A DNA stretch of 64,000 nucleotides, taken from positions 204,926-268,925 of the forward strand of contig QLIY01000016.1 in the NCBI GenBank assembly GCA_003260075.1. Direction: 5' to 3'. The translations under genes and the position numbers were made by a program. Of this stretch, positions 1 to 13,600 are shown in pieces. The notes beneath the pieces are model-generated. The model saw nothing but the letters and a program-made list of their open reading frames with translations. It made no database searches and was not told the DNA's origin. The DNA is from Phallusia mammillata. Its lineage: Eukaryota > Chordata > Ascidiacea > Phlebobranchia > Ascidiidae. Position 1 is the stretch's first letter, and each line of letters starts with the position of its first letter.

Positions 1-290
1 GGTGGGGTAAATATTGGGGCTGCAGGGTGAAACACAACAATCGACACCTAATTATGGCACAAAGAACAAACTGTCCAAATTTCATCCAATTCGGACATTG
101 TTTAAAATTTTACACATTTTAGGGGGCTGGTGGGGTAAATATTGGGGCTACAGGGTGAAACACAACAATCGAGGCCTTAAAATGGCAAAATGAACAAACT
201 GACCAAATTTCATCCAATTCGGTCATTGTTTATAATTTTACCCATTATAGGGGGCTAACGGGGTAAATACTGGGGCTATCGAGTCAAACA
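1..290. repeat. 128-bp tandem repeat at left edge
   Basis: The phrase GGGGTAAATATTGGGGCT recurs at about positions 4, 132 and (diverged) 260, giving a period near 128 bp and about 2.2 visible copies. Each unit also carries AAATTTCATCCAATTCGG and a GGGGGCT end. The array continues off the left edge, in the region downstream of the last visible BCAS3 exon, so it is probably intronic. I do not recognise the family. Confidence 0.75.
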
Positions 291-755
291 AACCAAAAGG
301 TACATCTACATAACCATATCTTCCATCTGTGAAAGTTTCGTCCAAATCCAACAAAGATTTGTTGCCAAAAGTGTATGGACAAACTTCACGACGGAAAAAA
401 GAAAAAAAAAGAAAACATAGTGAAATCAAGATGCGTCCCCTTCAGGGAAGGGGACCCATAATAAACCCTATAACAATGATTTTTGTTTTACGTTTTGTAG
501 CACAGATAATTTACATCTGCACTTTGGGGTAATAAAGATAAATAAACTCTATACCAAGGCAGTGACAGAACGCATGCACATTCTAGAATCTAGATCATAA
601 AACTAATTGTTAAAACAAACGTTTTTCATTTTCTCATAATTTGTTTACTTGGTTCGAAATTAGCAGGACGCCCTACGGTACGAATTCCGATCAGGTTTTT
701 AATACTGTATATAGGTCAAATGTTTGACCACCAAATTTGTACATATTTTTCTTAC

Positions 756-3700
756 CTGTGCAGAGGTCTCACCACGCCATAGGGTGTACAGGTGATGTAC
801 GGCCCCCATTGGGGAACCACCGGGGTGGGGGTACACGGAGTAGACGTGAAAAGAGTGACCCAGGGCGTCTGCGGTGGCTAACATGCGTCCGGAAGAGCAG
901 AATTCAAGGCAGGTGATTGGCTGACCGGCGTGAGCTATGAAGTGAGCCACCACTGTGGACGGGTCAGGATCTGAGTTGATCTCTACCGCCGTCGTGTGGC
1001 CAGTGTGATCGCTGTCTTCGTCCTGAAGGTGACGCAGAATTTAGGTGGCACAAGAAAGTGAGATATTGTTTGTTGAAATCGATTTATTAGCCGATTTTTT
1101 CAGTATGAAATAAAAAAAATAGAAAAAAGGGCTTTGTATATATTTCTATTTCATAAATTCTACACTCGATTTGCCAAATTATTATACATACTATTTGAAT
1201 CATGAGTCCCCACACACGTGTTTATGTGAATTGGTTAGGGTACAAATGGTGACATATAAGTAAATTTGAGTCAGTTTGAAGCATCCTTTCTTGACCAAAC
1301 GCAAAAAATATAAACAAATACGGACAAACACAATATGTGTTCCTTTCAGGGTAGGCGGGGGAAAAATTAAGTCCGAAACTTGGCGAAAATGCGATACAAA
1401 TTAGCCTCAATTTGAGAAGTCAAACCCGAATTAACCCCGTTTATTTTTAACCCAAGAAGCCTGGCTCGAGTACAATTCTGGTAGGAGCTAAATTAACAGC
1501 AGGGAGTGTTAGGCAATGTTTCTGAGAGAACAGTTTAACTAGTGGAGTGGGAAGCCACAGCAGTTTACTAGCGAAAAATTTATGGTTCAGACGCAACTGC
1601 TAGAAAGTATCAGCCAAAACAGGTATCATAAGGTACCTTTTAACCAATCCAAAAATTGCTTAACATCATAATTTAACCCTAAATAGATTTTCAATATATG
1701 ATTTCTGCTATTTCTGCTAAATAGCGAGAAATTTTAAAGTTCTACACAAATAAATCTATATACATAACCTGAAGCCCTTAACGTTTAAGAAAAGGTCAAA
1801 AAATACTGACCTTCGACCTCTCCTCGCACAGTTTCATGATGTCAAGAATCGTCACAAGACCAGGCACGGGTTCACCACGTTCGGAAATCCCGAGCGGTCC
1901 CGAAGACTTCCGAGATCCCCACAACCGCTCACGTGACGCGTTTGGTGATGTTTCATCGTTGGATGATGCAGCGTTCGAAGCAGCAAGGTGACTTTTGGCA
2001 GCAAGCCAATTCACAGTGTCACTGAATGTGAAGATTCCTTTGCCAATTGTCTGTAATTAAAACAATAAAAAACTTTATTTTCAAAATTATAGTTCCTTGT
2101 GTTATTAAATGTCAATCACTTTTTTTTATTTGTTCACATTTTTTGTTTATGCGTTTAAGTAGTAGAAACAAGAAATAAAACCTATCTTGTTAAAGTTGGG
2201 GATTATTTTTGTTGGTAGTATTACCAACTGTTTGTGTATGCATTTTTGATTCGAATTTCTATTTCCACAGGGGGGGGGGGGGACGTTTAAGTACAAGAAA
2301 CAAGAAATAAAGCCTATGTTGTTAAAGTTTGGGATTATTTTTGTTGATAGTAGTACCAACTGTTTGTGTATGCATTTTTGATTCGAATTTCTATTTCCAC
2401 ATCTCTAGTTGCAATTAATATACACATAAGTATGTTTTTTTAGGGTAATTATTTAGACCGAAATACTTTTTTTTAAAAAACTAGAAGGGTGGCTTAGCAC
2501 ATATTGCCCTTGCACATACACGGGGGGGGGGAGACAAATTTTAAGGTTCAAGGAGGTCCTGGTTACAGTTTGCAGTATTAAGAGAAAAAAAACAAATCTA
2601 GTCATGTGTATGGGGGGGGGGGGACAAATTTTAAGGTTCAAAAAGGTCCAGGCTACAGTTTGCAGTATTAAGAGAAAAAAAACAAATCTAGTCATGTGTA
2701 TCACACTAAGTTACCTTAGCAGCACTGATCACTGATGAAACATAAGAGTGTGCTCCATCACCTGCAACGCCACCTTGTGACTGACAATTAGTCATCACCT
2801 GTTTAAACAACCATGTCATTTGTTGATACATAGACGTTACCTCAGGTGTGTATTCAACGAACATTATTGTCTACTGTTAAGTGCCTTGTTACAATACAGG
2901 CTTTAAAGTGATCACTGTGAATGAAGTCATGTACTAAGTTAAGAAAACAGGTTGACTAATGCACAGTGGGCCTTGCATGAGAAATCACATGGTGTGATGG
3001 GATACCACAGGTCTTACACTTGGCCAATTAAGAAACACTGCAGCAGTGGTTTTTAACTTACTTTAGGCCATGATCCACCAACCTAATTTAAATAATATTG
3101 TTGGCCATTTCATTATGTCAAGGATACAATTAGGCATACACAACTAGCACATGGCACCTTTTTGTTAGGTTGGCACTAAATATTGTGAACCGGCCAAAAA
3201 GTCATCATGGACCACCAGTTGAATAAAAACACTGGCTCAATGGTATAACATACAAGAGCCAATTCATAAATATTGATGCAAAAACTTATGAACAAAGTGA
3301 TTTTCAACTTACTGAAGCAGGACTGTATGCCAACCATCTTCTACCCAATGCTGTTGGATTGGGGTTAAAACCAGTTCCATTAAAGCAACCTAAAAAACAA
3401 AACAAAATATGTTGTATCGAAAAACCAACTTTGCATTTAGGGGACAAGAATACTTTCAAATGCCAGGAATGCAAAAAAACAACTTATAACACCTTTTTGT
3501 ATTTGTACAAACTTTTAAAAACATGCATGTAATGATTCTTGCAGTTTAACGTAAGTAACCAACTAGGGGGGGGGGCAACTTATAACACATTTTTGTATTT
3601 GTACAAACTTTTCAAAACATGCATGTAATGATTCTTGCAGTTTAACGTAAGTAACCAACTATACATCATGCATTTTAGTACATTGATTAATCACACATCA

Positions 3701-6700
3701 CCAAGAAATATTTTCCTAGACTACATTTGTTGTTACAACAATGGTTAACATTGTACCTAAACCCCAAAATGCTTTTAATCTGGCCACAATGGGTGATTAT
3801 GCACAAAGTGGACCATTTGGGCCAAGGGATAATGGCTAAAAACTATAAAGCACTGTTAGTCGGTGGTTTTGTCTGTATAAACTTACTAACCATTTAGCAC
3901 AAACATCTTGTTGAGGGTTCGTGTGGGGGGGGGGTTCAAAATTTAAAAGCCAAACAATTTTAATCTGGCCGCAATTGGTGGTTATGCACAAAGTGGACCA
4001 TTTGGGCCAAGGGATAATGGCTGAAAACTATAAAGCACTGTTAGTCGGTGGTTTTGTCTGCATAAACTTACTAACCATTTAGCACAAACATCTTGTTGAG
4101 GGTTCGTGTGTCGAAGCCATGGATAGAATCCTTCAGAGTTACTAGAAAGACTGGAGCTGGCCCAGCCGACATGTTGAGAACATCAGATGGAAACTGAAGC
4201 CTCATCAATTGATCCCCACTCCTCAGTGATCGAATGCTTACACTGGCATACAACTGCTTGCTAAAATATAAAACTCGACGTTCAAATATGGGAAATAATT
4301 TTCCGCAGTAGAAAGGAGAATATTCTATGTGCACATTTCAGTTATCAAAACTAATCAATGCATATGTTCACTGAACCTTAAGTTTAGTTCAGAAAAGTTA
4401 TTAAGATATCAAATGCTAAGCTGCAGGGGGGGGGGGTTATGTGCACATTTCAGGTATCAAAACTAATCAATGCATATGTTCACTGAACCTTAAGTTCAGT
4501 TCAGAAAAGTTATTAAGATATCAAATGCTAAGCTGCAGACAGTGGTTTGATGCTTTTGCATATCAAATGCTAATTGGTAATAAAGTTGTTTTTCTAAAAG
4601 GAAGTACAACTGAAAGTCTTCTGGTCGATTTCAGAGGTAAAGTTAAAAAAAGTTTGAGAACCACTGTGCTTAAGGCTAATTTGGACAAATTGCTTATCAA
4701 ATGCTATAAAAATGCATTTCTAATTTATAGCTAACCTTGGCAACCAACATTTTTTCGGCAAATTATTTTATGACATTAGCACAATAAAGTTATTACATCT
4801 ACCAGGGGGGGGGGAGTTTGAGAACCACTGTGCTTAAGGCTAATTAGGAAAATTTGCTTATCAAATGATATAAAAATGCATTTCTAATTTATAGCTAACC
4901 TTGACAACGAACATTTTTTAGGCAAATTATTTTATGACATTAGCACAATAAAGTTATTACATCTACCATATTACATCTATTATATCTACCATAAAAGTGC
5001 AAGTGTCCAGATGTCATGTATATATTTTTACACTTAAGATTTTTTTTGTGGCAATATGTTGAACACCTTTAAGTTTATTTGGCTTGAGTGAACTTGATTT
5101 GGTTTTGATAGTAAACATATTTGCACTGTGACACATCTGATGTCACCTACAGTGCAAAGTTTATTGACAAACAAGAAATGTATGTTTACAAGCAGATGCA
5201 AACACGAAATGTTGTAAAGTGAAATACTTGCATGGTGCAACATGTCCTACTCAAACAGAAAAATATTTATGTGGCAAATTTGAAATTTAACCTGTTTGTT
5301 CAAAACTGACTGAGGCAATCAAAACAACAATAAAGGAATATACAACCAACATATAAATGTTGCATCTAAATATGTTTTCATTTTTTTCAAATGAACAGAT
5401 GAACATTAAATTAATATGAATTGGCTGCCAAGTTGTAATACCAATTGGCAAACTCAAATATCAAGAGCAAAAACCACGGCACATAAATTATTAATTCAAG
5501 CATTTTTGCACCTTGTTCGGGGACTTGTAATGCTGAACAAAATTCAACAAAACACTATGTCAGCATCAACAACATTATCTATCGATCAAGTTTTGCTTTT
5601 TAAAAAAGTTTTCAGACAAACACTCTAAAAACAGATTTCAGCATTAAGGAGTTGTTTAAAGTAGAGGGTCAAGTTAGAACCCCAAAGGGGGCCATGGGAT
5701 ACTCCCGGGGGTTCAAAAAAAAATTAATATTTTGGTTTCTTAACAGTCGAACGGTTTCTCAACAGGAATGTCAGTTTACTTTTTTTTCAAGGTGACACCA
5801 ACAGCAAAGCACTCTTGGCAAATCAACATCACTGTTTTAACCATTGTTAAAATATTCATTATCAACATTGCACTGAATTTGCAGAATTATTCAATAAACT
5901 TAGGTATATTATGCAAGTCAGTAGTGATGGGACGAGTACCGGGTACATGGTACTCAGTATCGATGGTATCGAATGCTTTCAGTGGTATCGCTACTCGTAC
6001 TCATTATCGAAATATTTTGCCTCAGGTTTCGACACCAACGTTCAATACCGAAGGTCAGTTTATACCATAAGAATATGGGCAACTTTGTGCCAATATTTGC
6101 TTCAGGCAGCACAAATCGGAAACAAAGTTCCGCCAGGTTACATATATTTTTTTGCTATTATGTGGAATTCACACTTTGTACTCAGTAATCGGTATCAAAG
6201 GTTTATACATGTGGTACTCGTACGGTACTCGCTTCAAAATCTGGTATCGTCCCATCACTACAAGTCAGTGTAGATGAATAAACTTGCAGCTGGGTAATGC
6301 AAAATCTTTATGTTTTGGCTGCATTCTCTTCAGTTAACAAAATGTACTATATAATTATTTTGTCAAAAAAGCTATAGGTAATTCTGTGTAGGTTCACACC
6401 ATTATTAAACTGATAAAATAGGTTACAAAAGGAGGTAAATCACATATTAAAAGCAAAAATATACCTGTCTGTGGCAATACAAATAGCAACCAGTGGTCGT
6501 GATGTTTGCAATCCATCAACCAGGTCTAAACACAAAATTACAAATTTTAGAGTGTTAATATATATTGGCAATGCATTTTTGTATGACAATTGCCATGATG
6601 AAAACATGTCATTTTCAGCTGCTACCTTGGCCTGTATATTTATTCAGAGAATCAATTATAAATGGAGTTAATTACAGTACTAATGGATAACCATCACCAT

Positions 6701-8565
6701 GCAAAATTCTTTGCAAAATTAAATGCCCTTTAGACAAAATTATAAAAGCTCATTTTGAAAAAACTTTGCCTAATGGCAGTGGCTCTTAACCTGTGAAAAA
6801 ACTTTGCATACAGATATTTGTTGTAAATGTTTTAACTGCTAATGAAAACGAACAAAGACTTACTAGTTGGTGGTGGCGGTGGCAAAATACACATAGTTTT
6901 TACTGGACCTTCTCTCATGGAAAATACTTCTTGTGCTTCACCAGTGCCCTGTTAACAAAAATCATAAGAGACTGTGTCTAAATATTTCCCAAAACAAATT
7001 AGTTTTAGTATTTTTGGGTTCCTAATACATGCTCCTAATACATATTTTTGGGTTCCAAGGTAAAAGGTGCATATATATATAAATATATATTTGTATATAT
7101 ATATAAGGATCAATTTCAAGCCCATTACTGTTTCCTTGTCATGTTAAGGCACATAATTGCAGAAGAAATCGCAGGAAAAATGACATTTCAATGGCATGAC
7201 CACAGGTACCTCAAGCCTCCTTTAGAATATTTCTGACACCCCAGTGCGATGTCAAAATAATGACAGTATAAATTTAATCTCCACATTTATTCCTGCAGTA
7301 GGAACGTGACATATTTTACAATACATAAAATTTTAAGAAATCCAACAATGTACACACTAACTATGAGCATATTAGTAGCATTAATAAAAATATGTGAGGT
7401 ATTTACTGTATATATTTCACAACATTTTGCTGTTTTAAATTGCACTTACAAGCAGATTCCACATTTGCATTCCATTTGAATATCCAAGTACAAGTAAAAT
7501 TGGTGAGTTTACATTTTCCACCATTTCCTCGTAACCCAACATATCTGTGTAGCTAAAGAACTGAGCCCATGTTATCGTTTCTTTTTCTTCTGACTGAGCA
7601 GTATTTGAGTAAGCCTGAGATATATAATGTATTAACGTCCAGCAGTATCTTGTGTTGAGGTTTTACTTGATATGGTTGAAAATGCACATTTGGGTCACAC
7701 ATGAAGTATATTTGTATGTAGTACAATACTGAGGTACGAAATTCATGGTGTTGTCACACTTATATAACTGAACACTAGGATAGGTCTTACAATATAAATA
7801 ATATTAAAGACTTGAGTTTTACAATGTGATCATTAGGTTTTGGGTGAACTTTCGCTCATCTTTGATAGATGTTAAACGAAATTTTTTTGACAACTAGGAA
7901 CCATATTCAATTCAGGCCAGGTATACATTGGTAGTGCACCAGCTTAGTTTGGTTAAACCCAAAACTTTAGAATGCAAAATACACTGAAAATACTAACTTT
8001 TAAGGTCCAGTCACAAAAGAAAAACATTCCAACTACAAGCTTCATACAGAATGAAAAAGTAATGGATATATTATGCAATACTTTCAGTTTTCAATATAAG
8101 ATGTTTCTTTTTGTGTGTTTTTTTAGGATTAAGTAGTTCTGTGTAATGGTGTGGCAACCTAAAATTTATTACACTTTGAAACATATAACCCATAGCCATG
8201 TAGGGAAACCTATATTTACACTTATTAAGGCTCTCTTAGAAAACTTGGAATGAATTAAGTACCAACTATGTACAAAATCAGCATAGCATTTCCTAGCATG
8301 TTCATACCTGGCTTAAGTCATGAATGAAATTGAAAACGCTTTCCATGTAAGACTTTCCACTGAAAAAAAGAACAGTTTTTAACTGGCAGTTCGACAACTT
8401 CCTGATTTAAACATCATCACAGTAAAACAACACATTTATTTACAGCAATTTACACTGATCAAGTCAAACCTACTTTGCTGGCTCTGGCAGAACTGTCCGA
8501 CCACCACTGCTGTCAAATCGACGACGACTACTCATTTTGTCAGAGTTGACAGCAGATGCAGACAT
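756..8565 (-). CDS. BCAS3: BCAS3 (5' half; continues off left edge)
   Basis: BCAS3 is a WD40/beta-propeller protein tied to microtubules, cell polarity and autophagy (family knowledge). Ten exons can be joined: 8565-8474, 8359-8308, 7614-7450, 6948-6864, 6525-6465, 4260-4076, 3389-3313, 2798-2715, 2050-1811 and 1022-756. All have GT-AG borders with compatible phases and sum to 436 codons. Matches to the family include SYMESVFNFIHDL, GYSNGMQMWNL, NPTALGRRWLAYS, SYVSSVISAAK, VVAHFIAHAG and GAVHHLYTLWRGET. The start is the ATG at 8565 (MSASAVNSDKMSSRR); an ATG ten codons downstream is an alternative. The rest of the propeller and the C-terminus lie off the window. Several introns contain A-poly(G)-A' duplications, and one repeats 33 nt of the 4260-4076 exon. 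Confidence 0.9.
2153..2402 (+). repeat. A-G13-A' duplication
   Basis: A segment of about 118 bp (2153-2269) is repeated with a few substitutions at 2284-2402. The copies are separated by 13 G (2270-2282). It lies in a BCAS3 intron. Probably an assembly junction. Confidence 0.8.
2522..2700 (+). repeat. G10 run, then A-G12-A' duplication
   Basis: A G10 run at 2522-2531 is followed by a 79-bp block that is repeated after a G12 run (2612-2623). The block contains TTTGCAGTATTAAGAG. The copies differ by a few bases (aggaggtcctgg versus aaaaggtccagg). The first G run has no obvious upstream partner. Confidence 0.8.
3480..3661 (+). repeat. A-G10-A' duplication
   Basis: Copies of 86 bp at 3480-3565 and 3576-3661 differ at about two positions and flank G10 (3566-3575). 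BCAS3 intron. Confidence 0.85.
3763..4111 (+). repeat. A-G10-A' duplication reaching into a BCAS3 exon
   Basis: About 160 bp ending at 3924 is repeated, diverged by a few percent, at about 3950-4111 around G10 (3925-3934). The copied segment includes the donor and last 33 nt of the BCAS3 exon 4260-4076, so a truncated exon end appears at 3892-3924. Confidence 0.8.
4327..4538 (+). repeat. A-G11-A' duplication
   Basis: Copies at 4327-4425 and 4439-4538 flank a G11 run (4426-4436). Differences are single bases (cagttatc versus caggtatc). Confidence 0.85.
4651..4968 (+). repeat. A-G10-A' duplication
   Basis: Copies of 154 bp at 4651-4804 and 4815-4968 flank G10 (4805-4814). They differ by several substitutions, as alleles might. 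Confidence 0.85.
5922..6260. mobile_element. hAT-like non-autonomous element
   Basis: Inverted ends TAGTGATGGGACGA (5922) and TCGTCCCATCACTA (ending 6260) are flanked by a perfect 8-bp target duplication, CAAGTCAG (5914-5921 and 6261-6268). The 339-bp interior is rich in short tatcg/gtactcg repeats and codes for nothing credible. It sits in a BCAS3 intron. Confidence 0.88.
7066..7105. repeat. AT microsatellite
   Basis: Imperfect run of TATATA in a BCAS3 intron. Confidence 0.8.
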
Positions 8566-10654
8566 TGCTTCTTCTTTAAGAAGATACAAACAAAAAGTGT
8601 AGCATTAATCAAAATTTAGTTGTATTACAGCGATTCACAGTCTAATGTATTCAAACAAAAACAATAAAAGTGCTGGTATTGCAAAATGTCTACGTTTTAC
8701 TATTGCAACTGTCATTAAAAAAGGTAATGTTATACTGTTTATTTCATCGTAATAACGTCACTTGAATCCTCTGCTGCTGTACACTGAGTTTTTCAGTTTT
8801 TTTCAACTAAAAGCAAATATTTGTATAACTTTTCACCAGCTGGATGAAACATTTTACTAATCAACAATCTAAATACAGTATATCAATCAGTGGGTTAAAC
8901 ACATATTAGTAGTTTACAGTACAATTGTAACTTGTAATACATACATAGGTGTATAAGCTTTCTAATACCAATTTACACAACAATATTTATAAAAGCAAAT
9001 TAACCTTTTCATGGTGAGAAACAAATATATGTTTAAAAACACATTTAAAAGCAAGACAATAGGTATGTGGTAATTTTTGCATAAAACTGGCCAATATTGA
9101 CAAATCTATTAACATCAAAACAAATGCAGAACTGTTTCAAATAAATATAGTAACATGTATACTTTCTGCAAATCTACGACATTTAATATTTTTTCTTACA
9201 ATTCAACAAAAATTTACCATAAAAAAATCGGACACAAACGTCTTCCCAGTGAAACAAAAAGAATTCGTAACTAAGGTAAAGTCGAACAGCTGATTCAGTG
9301 AAAAAGCTTCGACCTGAAAAATTGTAAACAAAAACCTTGGAAAGCAGCCAAGCGGAACGGATGCTAGGTCACGCCTCCCCTTTGTTTTGTGACGAAATAA
9401 TATTGCAATCGTCATTTTTTCGTCGCGTGACCTTCTTGGTTTTGCAATCCATTTGAGAATAAAATGTTTGCTATACAGAATTCTTGAAAATGTACGTACG
9501 TTCAACACAGATGGTAAGAGCAGTGTCGTAAACAAATGAGTTGAAAATCAACTCAATATTTTCAAATTGTTCGCTCCCGCAAATAAAAAAGGGATACATC
9601 ATTCCTTACTGCAGTGTAGAGCAGGAGTGTCAAACTCAAACAACTGTGAGGGCAAAAAAACAAACAAAAACAACTTAACTTTAAAGTAAGTCGAGAGTGT
9701 AAGTAAAATGTTCATTAATGCCATTAACTACATTAAAAAACAATATTGTAATGTATAAGAAACAGATATACGGTGTAGAAAAGTGAAAGAACTTATAGTA
9801 TATTATGTAAACTCACTGGTCTGACATGGTATTCCGCCTGAGTAAAACACATAACTTATAAAAGTTAGTTCGCTGGCCGCACAAAAACTCCTGGAAGGCT
9901 GCATCCGGCACGCGGGTCACGTGTTTGATACCACTGGTTAATAGTATGCACAACTGCTTTACAAGGGTCATACTTAGCGCGAAGGGACACGATTGCTGTT
10001 CTTAATAGGCAATTGGACTAAAACTAAATCGAAAATCATTGCATCGTTGGTTCTTCTCATAAAAACTACAAACGACAAAAATGACCAAAGGCGCCAAAAC
10101 TTCCATTACTTTTACCAAACCAGTCCACATGCAATTTTTTTTTTCCTGGGAACAAGATGCGAACTTGGTTTGACAGTTCCTACTTAATCATTTTTCGCTG
10201 TTTAAATTTAGTTCTGCATGATAAATGGTCCAAATTTTGCCTCAGAGACACATACTCCAAATCGGAGTCCGAAATTACGAACCAGTCGAAAACCTCGGTC
10301 ATTTTTAAAGCCATAAAACTTATCACCTATCTTTCTTTAGTGTGGTGTACATCTTACGACTGCTTTTAATTTTCTCAGATACAGGGAAAACACTGCTTTC
10401 AAACCTCGACATGGATTGTTTATTAGTGCGTAGTATTTTGAAACAGTACAAAAATGTTGAAGAAAACATATGCAGCATAGCAAGCAACAGCACAATCACA
10501 ACTAAACACGCAAGCTGAGAGTCCAGTACCTTAGGGAGCTTGGGCGTGCAAAAAACACCACATAGGCTAATCAGAGTCAGCAGTACCATGGGATACTGCC
10601 ATCCCACAGTGTAACACCGTAAAATCGACTTGGCTAAAAAAGCTGACTTGCAAA
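8566..10654. other. Intergenic: BCAS3 upstream region and SLC7 3' flank
   Basis: I see no coding exon here. It should hold the BCAS3 promoter and any 5' UTR exon, and the 3' UTR of the transporter to the right. TTTATT at 10419-10424 (AATAAA on the minus strand) is a possible poly(A) signal about 235 bp past that stop. A hAT-like element lies at 9622-9936. Confidence 0.55.
9622..9936. mobile_element. hAT-like MITE
   Basis: The left end CAGGAGTGTCAAACTC pairs with the right end GTGTTTGATACCACTG. Flanking octamers GTGTAGAG and GTTAATAG match at 5 of 8 positions, consistent with an old target duplication. Confidence 0.65.
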
Positions 10655-13600
10655 TCACGAATCACTGTCAGGAGTTGTCACCATCATCAATTTCTGCATG
10701 AATCTATTGAGCGAACCTAAACCAACAAAAAATAATTTAGAGAGAGGATTTTTTGAATATGGAGTTCTGCTATATTTTTAAGAAATCAATTATAAAAGCT
10801 TAATTATATTTTTTTCTCTTTTTTTAACGCTTTGTATATTGTCATCATAATAATGACAGTCGTTTTATGACAGAAAAAAAAGTATTAATTGTATTCTGTT
10901 TTATGCTTAATGGCAATTATGTTCCTAGTAAAACCGCTTGTTGTGTCTGTACCTCGTGTAACTAATTACAGGAAAAAAGAAATTTAAATATAGCAACAAA
11001 AGCTAACACATTTTAACGTTATCTTACGTATGGTTTCGCTTCGAAGTTTAAAGTGGACGAAAGGAATGTAAAAGACCAAACCGAAAAAGACAGTGCACAC
11101 TGCAAGGAGGTATTGGATCTGCGGTTCATCTATGATTGGTGCGAGAATGAGGTAGAGGCATGCAAGGCAAAATATTATGGGAACCACAATTGGGACCTAC
11201 AAGAAAAAAATGTGAAAATAAAAGAAAAACATTTTGAAGGTTTTGGGTTGATTATAGCCAGTGGTGGGATTCAATTTTTTTGTCAGCCGGTTCTATCACA
11301 AAAGTCATATTTTTCAGCCGGATCTCAAAAATCTGTATAACAGATAAGATGCAAAAATCCGTTGGCAGTAACCAGTAATGCTAACCGGTTCGCTGATCTT
11401 TCGTGAGACGGTTCTGTAGAACCGGTGCAAACCGGCTGAATCCCACCACTGATTATAGCCTATTTGCGTAAACTCGTCTTTTGCTATATGTAACAAGGGT
11501 CGTTTTGCGCATATTAGCAAATATAACAAAAAGTGTAGTCAAGTATCAAAAATTTAAAAATACCACATGGGAGCCTTAAAATTGCGTCACTATTACACGA
11601 CGTCATATAACATACCAACTGTGTTGGTAAATTTTGTCATAGACTACGAAAATACGTCACTTTACATATCAAGTGTGTTCGAAAATACGTCACAACATAC
11701 CAAAACTCATAAATTACATAAAGTGTGTTCCGATTAACAAAAAAATAATTTCAAGTTCTCAAAGTGAGTCATAACAGATGACTCTTTGTTAACGTACTGG
11801 CACCTACCTTGACTGGCCTGTGGGCGTTTGGTCTCTCGTATCGAAAATACAAAAGAGCCATAGCCGCCAAAAAGTAAAACGCCCAGTTGGCGAAACTGTA
11901 GTAGTTGATGAGGGAGTCGAAGTCGTTGGGAATGATCATCAAAAGTGCAATGCAACCCTGTTAAGAATAAAGGGTATTGTTCATCAAAAAAAATTGGGTA
12001 AAGACTTCAGGAACATTGCCAAGCGAAATTGCCTTAACCACCCGAGGGGCCACATAAAAAGAATCGCTTGTCTAAGGAAATTGATTTGCGTTTCGAAAAG
12101 GTTTACACGTTTTTCAATTCGACAACCCCTACTAGTAAAATATATTTCATAAAAATAGTAGTTTTATGTATAGTTAACTTGCAGTTTTATTACTGTCTAA
12201 ATTATGAACGATTTGTAAAGGGTGAGTATGTGCGCTTTCAAATCCCAACGGTTACTTACGTTCAGTATAACGGACGGTGCAGGTGTGCATTTCTTCACGT
12301 GTATCATGGAAAGCACCTGATTGAAATGTCCCTCTCTGGCGGCCACGTATGAAATTCTACCAGCTGTGAAACACGAACCAAGGCAAGTTCCGAAAACCGA
12401 GCAAGTAACGGAAACGGGTATTACCCACACCATGACTCCAAGCACTCGGTCGCCAAATGTCTGCAAAGTTGATGTGCGAAAATATTGATTGGAACAGAGT
12501 TGCAAGTTGGGCTATGCTTTTCGGGTCATGCCGGGGCTTGAGTTTAAGTAAAGTAGGCTTGTTTCGGGTCACACACTCCGCAGTCTCGTTTGTGCTGTAA
12601 TTTGAACAACTTTCGGGCCTCATTCGGGCTTTGTTTAAAAATATTTCGGATTCTTGTGTTTTTGGGTTCTGGTCAGTTCAGATCACTTATGAGAGGATCT
12701 CAACTTGTTTTCTTTCGTGTACCTCTTGGAAACTTTCAAAGATAAAATGTACCCTAGAGCTTCTGAACACACTAAACCCATAAACTAATTTTCTCTTACA
12801 GCCTTTCTCACACCCAGGCACGTCTAACAAAATTGTAAAACCATTCCAAACTTGATCAGAATAAGAAAATATATTACAAACTTTAGGAAGAAAAAAAGAT
12901 TTGACTAAGGCAACACAATTTTCAAAAATTTGGGATGTAGAATTAAAAAAGATTCTAAAAATCCAGTTACAGTCTGTTTCGACGTTTTTCGAAATTGTTA
13001 ATGTTTTATCCGTTTCCAATAGGTTAATAAATTCAGTTTTGGGGGGGGGGTATTCTAAAAATCCAGTTACAGTCTGTTTCGACGTTTTTCGTAAGTTAAT
13101 TGTTAATGTTTTATCCGTTTCCAATAGGTTAATAAATTCAGTTTTTGTTGAAAGTTTGGCAGTTTTAATGTGGATTGTTACGAAGGGAAGAGACTTACAG
13201 CGCCCACTGCTGGCGAAATGAGAAGTTCCTCTAGTGACATCACAGAGAGATAAGCGACGTTTGTGAGCAAATAAAGACCAGTGACGATCGCCATCGATGT
13301 AATAATTGCACGGGGAAGCGTTTTGTACGGGTTCTAACAACAACAAAAAAGTAAATTATATTCTTATACCCAGACCAATAGCATACATTTTAAGTAGACA
13401 CAGACTAGACATTGCGTTGTTGAATACAAATGTAGTTTCCGCAATAGAGAACGGAAGCCAATAAATACAGAGTCATATAACGTACATTTTTNAATTGCAC
13501 GGGGAAGCGTTTTGTACGGGTTCTAACAACAACAAAAAAGTAAATTATATTCTTATACCCAGACCAATAGCATACATTTTAAGTAGACACAGACTAGACA

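Noticed and set aside
3043-3233. Possible hAT MITE with ends CAGTGGTTTTTAAC and GAATAAAAACACTG
   Set aside because: The ends are roughly inverted but flanking octamers do not match, so boundaries are unsupported.
4538-4667. Possible MITE with CAGTGGTTTG and TTTGAGAACCACTG ends
   Set aside because: No target duplication and weak inversion.
5768-6273. Overlapping plus-strand open frames of 71-120 aa
   Set aside because: They lie inside the hAT-like element at 5922-6260 and within a BCAS3 intron.
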